A DNA stretch of 64,000 bases from Sphingosinicella xenopeptidilytica (GCF_042676985.1 NZ_JBHTIK010000011.1:160558-224557), one strand, 5' to 3'. Positions 30,337-39,980 are shown, counted from the first letter of the stretch. Translations and numbers: made by a program. Notes: a model not told the origin generated them from the sequence alone.

Positions 30337-31044
30337 TTAAGTGAACTTGCAATTTCGGAATGATATTTTAATTGCATGCGCGTCCTTCTCGATCTCGGAC
30401 AATCTGTTCTGGTCAATGAGCAGTCCGCGCAGGATCAAACGCGCAAAGTTCCTGGCCTGATGGTCCGCGCTGCCGGTATCAAGTGTAGTGAAATAGCCCG
30501 CCTCCGGTGCGTAGATCAGCAAAGCTGCAACCACCGAAGGATCGATGGCCACAAAGATGCCGCTGGCGATGCCTTCACTGATCATCTCGCGCCGCCGCTG
30601 CTCAGCATCCTTCCTGATATGCGTAATTTTTTCGAATTCCGATCTTTTAAGTTCGGACATTCCAAAAATCGCGCGCACTACGGGATCATCCTCCGCGCTC
30701 GCCCGAGATTCCATGTACAAAAGAAGATATAACTGTGTGTCGATCGACAGGCCTGTTGCAGAGAGCCTATCATACATTTCGAGATATGGTTCGCTGCCGC
30801 GCCTGTAAACCTCCTCCGCAATATCTTTCTTCGTGGGAAATCGATGGAAGATGGATGATGGCGTACTGTTCAGGACGCTACAGATGTCACGGATGCTCGT
30901 GCCGTCATAGCCGTGCGTGGCAAATAGCTGCGCCGCAGCGGTAAGGATGTCTTCCTTTGAGAGCGGAGGGCGCCCGTCAGGACGAGGGCGTCCGGGAAAG
31001 CGGCCTTCCTTTCGTTTGGCATGGGACTGAGAATTCGACGGCAT
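30337..31044 (-). CDS. TetR-family transcriptional regulator
   Basis: The 235-residue protein has a long polar N-terminal arm (KRKEGRFPGRPRPDGRPPLS). A TetR helix-turn-helix follows at about 32-75 (DILTAAAQLFATHGYDGTSI, RDICSVLNSTPSSIFHRFPT, KKDIAEEVYRRG), then a helical ligand-binding domain to the end. The N-terminal arm with GRPRPDGRPP is typical of sphingomonad TetR proteins near catabolic genes. Its gene and the Rieske gene run in the same direction 324 bases apart; the palindrome at 32752-32767 is a candidate operator. The effector is unknown. Confidence 0.9.
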   Translation of the reverse strand: MPSNSQSHAKRKEGRFPGRPRPDGRPPLSKEDILTAAAQLFATHGYDGTSIRDICSVLNSTPSSIFHRFPTKKDIAEEVYRRGSEPYLEMYDRLSATGLSIDTQLYLLLYMESRASAEDDPVVRAIFGMSELKRSEFEKITHIRKDAEQRRREMISEGIASGIFVAIDPSVVAALLIYAPEAGYFTTLDTGSADHQARNFARLILRGLLIDQNRLSEIEKDAHAIKISFRNCKFT

Positions 31045-31368
31045 CTGTGTTATCTAGCGTGCAAATCTATGATTTGTAAGCCCCTGTGTCAGCAGCAGTG
31101 CAGCCACTGCTCATTCGCGTTGAGATAGGCTTGCTTGCTTCAATGCTCCACTTCGGTCGGCTTGGCGGCCCGACTCGGAAAAAGCCGGTTCTTTACTGCA
31201 ACGACTTCGCCGCGCTGCGCCTCGGATGCGCGAAAATAGGCTCCCATTATTTTCTAGGATGAAACTGAGAAATTGGTGGCCGGCTACCACCGGCAGAAAC
31301 GCTAGAAGCCTGTTGGGTCGGGCAAGCCGTGCCCAGGAAGCTGCGTAGCGGTAGCCGACAATGTATTG
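31045..31368. other. Non-coding interval
   Basis: These 324 bases separate the TetR gene from the Rieske gene, both leftward. Short GC-rich inverted repeats (for example near 31264-31290) could terminate the Rieske transcript, but none is clear. No gene or RNA recognised. Confidence 0.4.
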
Positions 31369-32679
31369 CTAAGCAAACGAACCGGCGTAGCGGCTCTTCA
31401 GCTTGTTGGTATACCATCTGCAGAACTGATCGACGAGACGCTCCTGCCGACTGAAAGGGCCGGGCTGATATCGGTCTGACCGGCATCCATTTCGGCTCAT
31501 CAAAATAAGATCTTTGTCCTGAAGTGTCGTGATCTTGTTCACATAGAGCAAATCGTCAAGGTTGTAGTCGCGGCCTTCCTCGGCATCTTCCCGCACCAGC
31601 CAGGTCAGTTCGATCTCCGTCGTTTCTGGTCCGACGGCGCTCCAGCGATGCAGAACCACATAGTCATCCAAAATCCATGCCCAACTCCAAGGGTTGAAGA
31701 CGCCAATTGCTGAACTGCCTTCGTGTGCTCCCAGGTTTCCGAGAGGCAGAGAGACGGGTCTTCCATCTTTCGATTCGCTCAAAAAGCCGGCCTTTAGAGG
31801 GTAGCGAGAGAGATTCCGAAGGTGAGTCGAATTCTCGTCGTCATCGACCAACATGCCAACCAAGTCGGGACGATTTGCAATCTGGCTCTGCCAAGTTTCG
31901 ACCTCACGTTTGAATTTCGCAATGTCGGTTTGGTCGGCCTGCTCCGGCACAAGGCCGATGCTCTTGAGATTTTGCGTTGATCTGGTCGAGCAGAGTTCAG
32001 GATGCGTGGCTGGACAATGATAGCATTCCACACCATTTTCAATTACATGCTTCCAATTCGCCTCGAGGCGGTAGCTCCAGATATGAGCTATTTTGGTATT
32101 CCTGACGCCATAGAGTTTGAGAACATCAGCAAAAGGGCTGTAAACAGCGTCAAAATCTTCGACCGGCTCATCCGCCAAATTGATAAAGATGATGCCCTCA
32201 ATGGTCGCCACATGGCATTGATATAGGCCGTAATCGCTTTTTTCGAAACCCGGCTGCATGAGGGGTGCGCCCTTGAGCCGGCCGTCCAGCGAATATGTCC
32301 ATGCATGGTAGGGGCATACAAAGGCTTTCGTTCTGCCGCTCTTGTTGAGGCATAATGGGCTTCCCCTATGCCGGCAGTTATTGAAGAAGGCTCGCACCTT
32401 CCTGTCGTTGTCTCGGGTCACGATAACCGCTTCACCTAGAAGCTCGAGAACGAAATAATCGCCGGGTTCGGGGATACGGCTTTCATGCCCCGCGAGATGC
32501 CAGACGTCGGAAAGAACGAGCTTCCTGTCAGCCTCCCAGACGTCGGGTGACCGGTAGTAAAGTGCGGGCAGACTATGTCCCGGTCGATATGTGTCGAGCA
32601 AATCCTGAAGCTGGGTTTGCCCCGTTTGAAGGCCTTTCGGACTGACAGGGTTCTTATTCAATTTGGTGACCGCGGTCAT
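31369..32679 (-). CDS. Rieske non-heme iron oxygenase, alpha subunit
   Basis: The 436-residue protein has a Rieske [2Fe-2S] site (CRHRGSPLCLNKSGRTKA followed by FVCPYHAW, i.e. CxH…CxxH at about 102-123). The mononuclear iron site is at about 211-225 (ENGVECYHCPATHPEL, with the bridging Glu and two His). The start at MTAVTKLNK follows GGGAG; an earlier in-frame Met is not supported. No beta subunit is encoded nearby, so it is probably an alpha-only (homotrimer) oxygenase. It needs a ferredoxin and reductase; the ferredoxin at 62686-63003 is a candidate. It may hydroxylate or N-dealkylate the island's substrate. Confidence 0.93.
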   Translation of the reverse strand: MTAVTKLNKNPVSPKGLQTGQTQLQDLLDTYRPGHSLPALYYRSPDVWEADRKLVLSDVWHLAGHESRIPEPGDYFVLELLGEAVIVTRDNDRKVRAFFNNCRHRGSPLCLNKSGRTKAFVCPYHAWTYSLDGRLKGAPLMQPGFEKSDYGLYQCHVATIEGIIFINLADEPVEDFDAVYSPFADVLKLYGVRNTKIAHIWSYRLEANWKHVIENGVECYHCPATHPELCSTRSTQNLKSIGLVPEQADQTDIAKFKREVETWQSQIANRPDLVGMLVDDDENSTHLRNLSRYPLKAGFLSESKDGRPVSLPLGNLGAHEGSSAIGVFNPWSWAWILDDYVVLHRWSAVGPETTEIELTWLVREDAEEGRDYNLDDLLYVNKITTLQDKDLILMSRNGCRSDRYQPGPFSRQERLVDQFCRWYTNKLKSRYAGSFA

Positions 32680-32751
32680 TTTAATCTCCCGATGAATCGC
32701 GTGTGGGTGGAACCGGCACAAGCAGCTTGCATTGCCGTCGAAATGTTTGTA

Positions 32752-32767
32752 TGTATCGACCGATACA
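32752..32767. promoter_or_regulatory. Palindrome upstream of the Rieske gene, candidate TetR operator
   Basis: TGTATCG and CGATACA flank AC in a 16-bp perfect palindrome, 72 bases upstream of the Rieske start and in the divergent region with the TonB receptor gene at 32974. Extended flanks (GTTTG left, AACTC right) are partly symmetric. Size and position suit the TetR encoded at 30337-31044; this is an inference. Confidence 0.65.
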
Positions 32768-32973
32768 AACTCTATCCATGCCGTTGTGTCAAGATCAATA
32801 TGTTGGCGGCTGAATTAGAGCGGGAATGCTTCAAGTATTGGAAATATAGATTCACGTTTTCTATGAAATGCGAATCGATTTATTTATATTGGTTCTTTAT
32901 TCTAAAAGAAATTAAATAGTTGAATATTATATATATTTAGATCTTCGTCTTAAACTGGGCAAGGGGGGAGAGT

Positions 32974-35166
32974 ATGTTTGTATTTCTGAGGTGCGCGAAT
33001 ACGCGGCGTGGAATGTTGCTGGCGTCGGTCGCGATGGCTTGGTCCGCGCCTGTCTGGGCTCAAGATGATGTTCGGGTTGATGAGATTGTCGTCACCGCCC
33101 AAAAGCGCGAGCAGAGTCTTCAGGACGTTGGTGTTGCGGTAACGGCTATTGGAGCCAAGCAACTGGCCGATTTTGGGCGCCAGTCGATTGATGCTCTTAC
33201 GATCAAACTGCCCAGTACGCAGGTGCTTTCAACTGGGCCAAATCTGACATCGTTCAACATTCGCGGCGTTTCACAGAATGACTTCGCGGACACGCAGGAG
33301 GGGCCGGTCGCTTTCTACAGTGACGAAGTTTACATCGGGGCCATGGGCGCGCTCGCAGGGCAGGGCTTTGATCTAGAACGCGTTGAAGTTCTACGAGGTC
33401 CTCAGGGAACTTTGTTTGGACGCAATGCGACGGGTGGCCTGGTACAATTCGTGTCCGCGAAGCCCACGTCGGACGTAAACGGGTTCGTGACCCTCACCGT
33501 TGGAGACTATGGGCAGGTGGCGACGGAGATGGCACTCAGTGGTCCTCTCTCCGACTCGGTGCGTGGACGTGTTTCATTCACGACCAATAACCACCGCGGG
33601 TTCATCGAGAATCGGATCGGCAAGGACTTGGCTAACTCCAAATTCTATGGTGGGCGTGTTCAACTGGAGATGAATCTCAGTGATCGCGACACTGTTCGGA
33701 TCAAGGTGCAGGCTCTTCGGAACGATCATGAAAAAGGCCAGAACGCTGCGCTGGCAATAACCGCTCCGAACGCTGATGGATTAGGGCAGCTAGTGGGGCC
33801 GGACGAAAATTACTATGGCACCTGTCCAGGATGTTCGCTGTATAACTTCAAGGAGCCTGACAACGATCCCTACACGGGATCCTTCCAGGATGAGTATGTC
33901 GACTTCGAAAGAACGGTCCTGCAGTCATCACTCTTCTATACGCGAGACATGGACTTCGCGACGCTAGTGTCGATAACCGATTATCAGAGACTTTCTAAAA
34001 ATTACATAGAAGACTCTGATATGAGTCCAGAGGATTTCTTAGTCTATGATACGGCGACACGAACCACCCAGTTATCGCAGGAACTGCGCATATCTTCTCC
34101 TTCAAAGGGGAGGCTTACATGGCTGATGGGCTTGTACGGCCTCCATATCAAGGCGGATGGTCGATACCAGATCGATCTTCCATATTTCGAATCGATATAC
34201 GACTACCGGTCGATAACCAAAACAACATCGCTCGCAGCTTTCGCGAACGCCGAATACGCGCTTCTCGATGAATTGAAGCTCATAACCGGGCTAAGATACT
34301 CGTGGGATGAAAAAAAACTGGACTATAGATCCAAAATCAATGGAGCGGCGGAGCCTGATATAAATTCTCAGAGTTATCCGGACGTCGCAAAAACCGAAAA
34401 GGGCAATTTTTCGGGAAAGATCGGTCTTGAAGCCAACCCCGTGTCCGGAACCTTGCTCTATCTAAGTGTGAGCCGCGGTATCAAAAGTGGAGGCTTTGCA
34501 ACGCCGATTCCACCAGCCGACCCAAGCACTATCGGTTTCAAGGGTGAGAAGCTCACCTCATATGAGGTCGGCCTGAAGCAGCGCCTGTTCGATGGCAGGG
34601 CGACCATTAATCTCTCCGGCTTTTATTATACTTATGATGATTACCAAGCGTACACGTCTCTCGGCCTGTCCCAATCCTTGACCAATCTCGACGCGACGAT
34701 CAAAGGTCTCGAGTTCGAATTCAATGCCAAAGTGGCACGGGGTTTGAATATTCAGACTTTCGGTACCTATCTTGATTCGAAGGTCAAGGATGTGACGCTG
34801 CCTAGCGGGGAGGTGACGGCCCGCAGAATGCCGCAAGCACCGAAATTCAGTATGGGCGGTTCGGTGAATTATAGTTTTGCCCTTGGCGACGGGACATTGG
34901 GCATTCAGACTGACTGGAAATATAATAGCTCCCAGTACTTCTCCACATTCAACGCGCCCATCGACTATGAAAAGCGCTATATTCTTGGTAATGTGCGAGC
35001 GAGTTACGCCATCAACGATGGGACTGTCGAGTTTGCTGTGTTCGCTAACAACGTGACCGATAAAGCGTATCGCGTTTACGCGTTTGAGAACTACCTTTCT
35101 TTTGCCACCCAGTCTTATGCCCGGCCGAGGTGGATCGGCGCCAGCGTGACCATGTGGACAAAATAG
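32974..35166 (+). CDS. TonB-dependent receptor
   Basis: The 730-residue protein has a signal peptide (SVAMAWSAPVWAQDD) followed directly by the TonB box-like DEIVVTAQKREQSLQDVGVA. The plug contains FNIRGVSQNDFADTQEGPVA, LERVEVLRGPQGTLFGRNAT and GGLVQFV, and the C-terminal barrel ends WIGASVTMWTK. It has no STN domain, so it is a transporter rather than a signalling receptor. It is divergent from the Rieske gene and followed by a hairpin and an MFS gene. It likely takes up a hydrophobic or bulky aromatic substrate of the island. Confidence 0.93.
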   Translation: MFVFLRCANTRRGMLLASVAMAWSAPVWAQDDVRVDEIVVTAQKREQSLQDVGVAVTAIGAKQLADFGRQSIDALTIKLPSTQVLSTGPNLTSFNIRGVSQNDFADTQEGPVAFYSDEVYIGAMGALAGQGFDLERVEVLRGPQGTLFGRNATGGLVQFVSAKPTSDVNGFVTLTVGDYGQVATEMALSGPLSDSVRGRVSFTTNNHRGFIENRIGKDLANSKFYGGRVQLEMNLSDRDTVRIKVQALRNDHEKGQNAALAITAPNADGLGQLVGPDENYYGTCPGCSLYNFKEPDNDPYTGSFQDEYVDFERTVLQSSLFYTRDMDFATLVSITDYQRLSKNYIEDSDMSPEDFLVYDTATRTTQLSQELRISSPSKGRLTWLMGLYGLHIKADGRYQIDLPYFESIYDYRSITKTTSLAAFANAEYALLDELKLITGLRYSWDEKKLDYRSKINGAAEPDINSQSYPDVAKTEKGNFSGKIGLEANPVSGTLLYLSVSRGIKSGGFATPIPPADPSTIGFKGEKLTSYEVGLKQRLFDGRATINLSGFYYTYDDYQAYTSLGLSQSLTNLDATIKGLEFEFNAKVARGLNIQTFGTYLDSKVKDVTLPSGEVTARRMPQAPKFSMGGSVNYSFALGDGTLGIQTDWKYNSSQYFSTFNAPIDYEKRYILGNVRASYAINDGTVEFAVFANNVTDKAYRVYAFENYLSFATQSYARPRWIGASVTMWTK

Positions 35167-35184
35167 GGACTTAGCTAATTATTG

Positions 35185-35213
35185 TCGCGGCCGACTATCA
35201 TGGTCGGCCGCGA
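35185..35213 (+). terminator. Strong hairpin between the TonB receptor and MFS genes
   Basis: TCGCGGCCGAC (35185-35195) pairs perfectly over 11 bp with GTCGGCCGCGA (35203-35213) across a 7-base loop, 18 bases after the receptor stop. It contains an in-frame candidate start of the MFS gene, so that start would be hidden. It may reduce read-through or stabilise the receptor mRNA. Confidence 0.75.
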
Positions 35214-35229
35214 TGAGGAACAATCAGAT

Positions 35230-36366
35230 ATGGCTGGCAAATATGCAGGCCTCGGCCTGGTACCGGTAGGCTTCGTCATGTTTTGTGCGATGCTACCAAC
35301 CTACACGCCACCAATAGAGGTCTCGATCAGCGATCCGCTCATATCGAGTATAGCATTCGGTGTGGCAAGCGGCCTGACGATTGCCTCGATGGCCGTCGCG
35401 GTTTTGCTTTGTGCGCTCGTTACCTGGACACGTGCGCTCGACCCGCGACTTCTTGGCTGTTTAGGCGCATTGCTGAGCGCTTTCGGTAATCTGGCATCAG
35501 CGCTCGCGGCTTCTCTGCCGTTCTTTTATCTTGGTCGAGGCGTCTCGGGAGCGGGGATTGGCATCACGCTTGCCTTGATGAACCGCCTCATAGCGAGTTC
35601 AGAGAAGGCGGAAAGGGCTTATGGCAGTGTCTACGGCGCCATGACAATTACCACGGCAGCGATGCTATTCGCGCTCGAATATCTCACGGAAAAACTCGGA
35701 AAAGTTGCAGTTTATGGCATCCAAGCGCTCTTCTGGGTGGCGTGCGTCGGCCTCATTCTCCGTATTCTGCCTGACACGGGTGGCGGAGATTTTCGTCATA
35801 AGAGAGATGATCAGCCTCGATCGAAGCGGCCCATCTTGTTCGTTGTGTTTTTCTGTCTGACTATTGTGGGGCAAAGTGGAATCTGGGCTCTGGTCTCCTG
35901 GCGGGGGGAGTTAATCGGCCTGAGCGTCTTCGAATCTGGCCTGAGCCTCACGATAGCGACATTGGGAGGTGCATTCGCCAGCTTCCTGATAGGGCGAATT
36001 GGCTTCATCTACAGCCCGCGATTTTCTCTCGCGGGCTGCGCGGGCCTCGCAGCAGTTTCATGCCTGGCAGTCATGACCGTCTCAAACACTATCATTTTTA
36101 TATTCTGTTGCGGCTTTTTCGGTCTGATCTTGATGGCAGTCATTTGTTATATTTTCGGTGCTGCGGCGGCCATGGATCGCACCGGCGACTATGCAGTGAT
36201 CGTGCAGGGACTTTTCTTTTTTCCTTATGCCGCGGGGCCGGCGCTTTTCTCGATGTTGAATGCTCATCTAACATCGGTGCAACTTGGTGCATTGGCCTTC
36301 AGTATGTGTCTTCTGGGGGCGATCACTGCTCTCCGGATGGAGATGCTCCACGATCGTGAAATGTAG
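35230..36366 (+). CDS. Major facilitator superfamily transporter
   Basis: From MAGKYAGLGLVPVGFVMFCA the product is 378 residues with about 10-12 membrane helices (e.g. VALLCALVTW region, SALAASLPFFYLGRGVSGAG, AMLFALEYLTE, PILFVVFFCLTIVGQSGIWA, FLIGRIGF, IIFIFCCGFFGLILMAVICY). The RGVSGAG loop resembles the MFS motif after helix 4. The start at 35230 was preferred because GAGGAA precedes it by 10 bases and two earlier starts fall inside the hairpin. It follows a TonB receptor, so it is probably the inner-membrane step for the same compound; a YbfB-type fold is possible. Confidence 0.8.
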   Translation: MAGKYAGLGLVPVGFVMFCAMLPTYTPPIEVSISDPLISSIAFGVASGLTIASMAVAVLLCALVTWTRALDPRLLGCLGALLSAFGNLASALAASLPFFYLGRGVSGAGIGITLALMNRLIASSEKAERAYGSVYGAMTITTAAMLFALEYLTEKLGKVAVYGIQALFWVACVGLILRILPDTGGGDFRHKRDDQPRSKRPILFVVFFCLTIVGQSGIWALVSWRGELIGLSVFESGLSLTIATLGGAFASFLIGRIGFIYSPRFSLAGCAGLAAVSCLAVMTVSNTIIFIFCCGFFGLILMAVICYIFGAAAAMDRTGDYAVIVQGLFFFPYAAGPALFSMLNAHLTSVQLGALAFSMCLLGAITALRMEMLHDREM

Positions 36367-36678
36367 AGGCGATGTCGAAATCCTGGACGAGCGATCCTCT
36401 AGACCGGGAGATCAGCGCTCTTACATCTGATGCAGCGACATCGCTCAGACCGATTATTCGGTTCGGCACTGGGCAGCGCGGCGATCGAGAACTTGTGAGA
36501 CCGACGCCATCGACTTAATCGCCAGGGCCGGCTTGTACAGCTGAGCGCTAGTGCTGGTCTGAGGGCGTGCCCGGAGGAGAGCGTAATAAACACTCCGCGA
36601 AGAGGGCGCAGATGAGTGAGCTGCCGGTATCCAATCAATGCGCTGCTGTCGTGGCAAGGCTGGATATAACATCAATCT
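36367..36678. other. Non-coding interval between convergent genes
   Basis: The 312 bases between the MFS stop and the stop of the small leftward gene have no recognisable gene, RNA or strong hairpin. Confidence 0.4.
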
Positions 36679-36891
36679 TTATACGTTCTCGGGAATCCGA
36701 AAACGCTCGAGAAGGCGTTTTGCAACAGATTCTCTAATGAGATGGCCGTCGCAAATCTTGCGCCACGTATTATAACTAATGCCAAGATCAATCATCATGG
36801 GTGTACTTTTTTGAGATTGACGATGGCGTTTCAATTCCTCCACAAAATCACCAGGTAATTTAGCAAGTCTGGGAAGGTTATTTCTCGGCAT
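36679..36891 (-). CDS. Small DNA-binding-like protein
   Basis: The 70-residue product MPRNNLPRLAKLPGDFVEEL … contains a helix-turn-helix-like stretch IDLGISYNTWRKICDGHLIR followed by ESVAKRLLERFRIPE, resembling the 'S..TW.k...G..v...la.rl' of short regulators. A larger upstream frame is not convincing. It stands alone in a relatively AT-rich area left of the epoxide hydrolase gene. Regulatory function is suggested but not established. Confidence 0.55.
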   Translation of the reverse strand: MPRNNLPRLAKLPGDFVEELKRHRQSQKSTPMMIDLGISYNTWRKICDGHLIRESVAKRLLERFRIPENV

Positions 36892-37503
36892 AGGCAACTT
36901 TTCCTGCGTATAAATTCCTGCCCTAAGGCTGATGAATTGCGTATAATTTGTTCGATACAAGTAATATACGAAGCTCAATCTGATGAAATCATATTCACCC
37001 CCAGCATATGCACGTCGTGAAGTGCCCGTCCAAGAAGCCCGCTGCCGTTCATAACCATCGCCCTAGCCGCGAGGAATGTTGGAGCCGCCGAAGAGTCCGG
37101 CGCCGCCTAAAAGGGCAGAAAACACATGGTCTGTACTCACAGATTTTTCCACGAGCATATGAATCTATATATTATTTATATGTATGATGAATTTAAAAAG
37201 TCAACACATTGTGTGGCTTCGCTGAGTGGGCGTCGAAGGGTGGATGTTACGGGAGCCAGTGAAACGCCAGGATATCTCCGCCTTCCGTTCCCCGGGTGAC
37301 GGTGTCCAGTTAACGACCTGATGCAGGGGTATGAGGTGCGGCTAACAGGATTTTCGGGCAGGGCGAGGCGCTTGGGTTTTTGGCGACATTGGGATTGATG
37401 GATGTACGTCCATTAATTATTTCATGGTATAATTATTAATGGACGCGCTGCCTTTTGCATTATATCGTGATCCTAATGTCCCAACCGCAAGCAGGGTCGA
37501 AGC
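36892..37503. promoter_or_regulatory. Upstream region of the epoxide hydrolase-P450 genes with an 11-bp inverted repeat
   Basis: The 612 bases are AT-rich, especially 37150-37200. At 37407-37417 and 37435-37445 CGTCCATTAAT and ATTAATGGACG form an 11-bp inverted repeat with a 17-base spacer. A TATAAT box (37428-37433) lies inside it, 70 bases upstream of the epoxide hydrolase start. An operator overlapping the -10 box is the simplest reading. No gene is visible in the interval. Confidence 0.6.
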
Positions 37504-38673
37504 ATGGCAGAAAAGCACGGGATACCTCTTGTCCGGCCATTCGAGATTCGCATCGCGGATCGGCAGTTGATTGATCTCCGCGCCCGCCTTGCCATGGCGC
37601 GCTGGCCTGACGAAGAGACGGTTGCTGACTGGAGTCAGGGCGTCAAGCGAACCAAATTTAGAAAACTTGTCGACTATTGGGCCGGAGAATACGACTGGCG
37701 CCGTGTGGAGCGCGTTCTCAACACCTATCCGCAGTTTCTTACCGAGATCGACGGCGTAGACATCCACTTCTTCCATATTCGCTCTCGGCACGCGCATGCC
37801 CGGCCCTTGCTGATCACTCATGGCTGGCCGGGTTCGGTGATCGAATTCCTGAAAATCATTGAGCCGCTTGTCGATCCTGTTGCGCATGGCGGAAGCAGCG
37901 CCGATGCGTTCCACTTGATTTTGCCGACCTTGCCGGGTTTCGGCTTCTCAGGAATCCCGAGGGACACCGGTTGGAACGATAAGCGGATTGCGCGTGCTTG
38001 GCTGGAGTTGATGCGCCGTCTCGGATACAACGCTTTCGCAGCTCAGGGTGGGGACTGGGGTGCATGCGTGACGACCAGATTGGGGCAACTGGAACCCCCA
38101 GAATTGAAAGCCATCCACCTCAATTGGGCTTTCGTCCTTCCAGATCCCGTTCCGACGGAGGGGCTGTCTGACGAAGAGCGGCAGGCGCTGGGCGATCTCG
38201 ATCATTTCCTGAAATCGGGGAATGCCTATTACCTGGTGCAAATGACCAAACCGCAGACGATCGGCTATTCGTTGGTCGATTCTCCTGTTGGTCTGGCAGC
38301 CTGGATCTACGAAAAATATCACGGCTGGACCGATAATTCCGATGATCCGGAGGATGTTCTCAGCCGTGACGGGATGCTCGACAACATTATGTTGTACTGG
38401 CTCACCGCAACCGGAGCTTCATCAGCGCGAATCTACTGGGAACACTCGGGCAATGTCTTTTCGGCCGGAAAAGTGAATGTGCCGGCGGCGATCAGTGTTT
38501 TTCCGCACGAGATATACCGACTTCCAGAGAGTTGGACGCGCGAGGCTTTCCCCAATCTCTACCGGTTCGTCCGGCACGACCGGGGCGGGCATTTCGCGGC
38601 ATGGGAACGGCCCGATGTCTTTGTGGCGGACATGAGGGAATCCTTCAAAAGTGTAGATATGGGAAATCTCTAA
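37504..38673 (+). CDS. Epoxide hydrolase (EHN-domain, microsomal type)
   Basis: The 389-residue protein has the EHN N-terminal domain (PFEIRIADRQLIDLRARLAM, then ARWPDEETVADWSQGV) and an alpha/beta-hydrolase core. The oxyanion motif is LLITHGWPGSVIEFLKI, the nucleophile Asp is in AAQGGDWGACVTTRLG (about residue 184), and the catalytic His is in HDRGGHFAAWERPD near the C-terminus. It should open an epoxide to a diol. It is encoded 48 bases upstream of a P450 gene, a natural producer of epoxides, so the two probably act in sequence. Confidence 0.93.
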   Translation: MAEKHGIPLVRPFEIRIADRQLIDLRARLAMARWPDEETVADWSQGVKRTKFRKLVDYWAGEYDWRRVERVLNTYPQFLTEIDGVDIHFFHIRSRHAHARPLLITHGWPGSVIEFLKIIEPLVDPVAHGGSSADAFHLILPTLPGFGFSGIPRDTGWNDKRIARAWLELMRRLGYNAFAAQGGDWGACVTTRLGQLEPPELKAIHLNWAFVLPDPVPTEGLSDEERQALGDLDHFLKSGNAYYLVQMTKPQTIGYSLVDSPVGLAAWIYEKYHGWTDNSDDPEDVLSRDGMLDNIMLYWLTATGASSARIYWEHSGNVFSAGKVNVPAAISVFPHEIYRLPESWTREAFPNLYRFVRHDRGGHFAAWERPDVFVADMRESFKSVDMGNL

Positions 38674-38721
38674 GGGGTGAAGTCTCTAGCGAAACATCAG
38701 GCAATAAATTGGGAGGTTTGA

Positions 38722-39972
38722 ATGGTGCAAGTGATTGAAGCTTCTGAATGTCCTCATTTTCCAAAATTCGATCCGTTGGATCCTGAGCAGGTAGTAAACC
38801 CATTCCCGATTCTTGCTGAAGCTCGTAAAGAAAAGCCAGTATTCTACATGCCGGAATACGATCTTTGGGTCGTTACCCGATTCAAGGATGTTCAGACGAT
38901 CTATCGCGATCTGAAGACCTATTCGAACGCAGAGATGCATGAACCGCGAATGCCGCGTACGCCTGAGGTGGTGAAACGCAAAGGAGAAGATTGGCATATT
39001 CCGATGGACGGATTGCTGAACCGTCTCGATGGTGCCGATCATATGCGTGTCAAAAAAGTTCTCTTCAATGAACTGACGCGCGCAATCAATGGCATCGATG
39101 CTTGGCTGAACGATTGGCTCAACGAGCTCGTAGACGGTTTCATCGACGACCGGGAGGTGGATATCATCGAGTCGTTCAGCTGGTGCATATCTGTCTCAAC
39201 GATTGCACGACTTCTGGATGCGTCTGAAACTGATGCGGCAAAATTCAGGGAATGGAGCGAAAACTGGTTTGAATTGAGCGGTTCCGATCAGCTTACTCAT
39301 GAACATGCCGACATTTGCTGGCAGGGGTTCGCCGATTTCGAAGAGTTTGCGATCAGGCTCATCGACGCGCGACGGGCGGATCCTGGAAACGATATCGTTT
39401 CAAAGTTGATCGAGGCGCAGGAGAAGGGAGCGCAGCTCTCCTATCGTGAATTGGTCACCAATATCCTCGGCTTGGTCGTGGCCGCAACGGATACTACGGC
39501 CAACAGCATCGGGATGATGATGTATTCTTTGGCTGTGGATCAGGATCTACAGAAGCGATTGCGAAATGAGGAAGCTCTACGCGCGTCCTTCATTGAGGAA
39601 TTGCTCAGGGCTCGAGGACCGCTTCGAGGCGTCGTTCGGAAAATTTATGAGCCGGTTGAATTGTCGGGCATTTCCATCCCGGCGGGGGCCACGCTTTATG
39701 TCCATATATCGTCGGCATCCCGTGATGAGGAGACGTTCACTGATCCTGAGATCTTTGATCCGGAGCGGGCGAATGCGCGTAAGCATTTTGCTTTTGGCAG
39801 CGGTGCGAGAATGTGCATTGGAGCAGCGCTCGCACGGCTTGAGATCAGAAAGGCACTGGATGTATTCCTTGACCGCGTCCCACAGTTTGGTCTAAGCGAT
39901 CCCAGTCAAGGGTTGACCTACTCACAGAATATCATCGGTCCGGCGCTCCATTCCGTGAAGGTATGTTGGTGA
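38722..39972 (+). CDS. Cytochrome P450 (bacterial class I)
   Basis: The 416-residue soluble P450 has the I-helix VVAATDTTANSIGM (about 250-263, with the oxygen-activating Thr), the ExxR motif EELLRARG (about 292), and the heme loop FAFGSGARMCIGAALARLEI with Cys at about 364. The length and lack of a membrane anchor fit a three-component bacterial system needing a [2Fe-2S] ferredoxin; one is encoded at 62686-63003. The nearest upstream gene is the epoxide hydrolase and a 14-bp hairpin follows the stop. Confidence 0.96.
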   Translation: MVQVIEASECPHFPKFDPLDPEQVVNPFPILAEARKEKPVFYMPEYDLWVVTRFKDVQTIYRDLKTYSNAEMHEPRMPRTPEVVKRKGEDWHIPMDGLLNRLDGADHMRVKKVLFNELTRAINGIDAWLNDWLNELVDGFIDDREVDIIESFSWCISVSTIARLLDASETDAAKFREWSENWFELSGSDQLTHEHADICWQGFADFEEFAIRLIDARRADPGNDIVSKLIEAQEKGAQLSYRELVTNILGLVVAATDTTANSIGMMMYSLAVDQDLQKRLRNEEALRASFIEELLRARGPLRGVVRKIYEPVELSGISIPAGATLYVHISSASRDEETFTDPEIFDPERANARKHFAFGSGARMCIGAALARLEIRKALDVFLDRVPQFGLSDPSQGLTYSQNIIGPALHSVKVCW

Positions 39973-39980
39973 TTCCCGAT

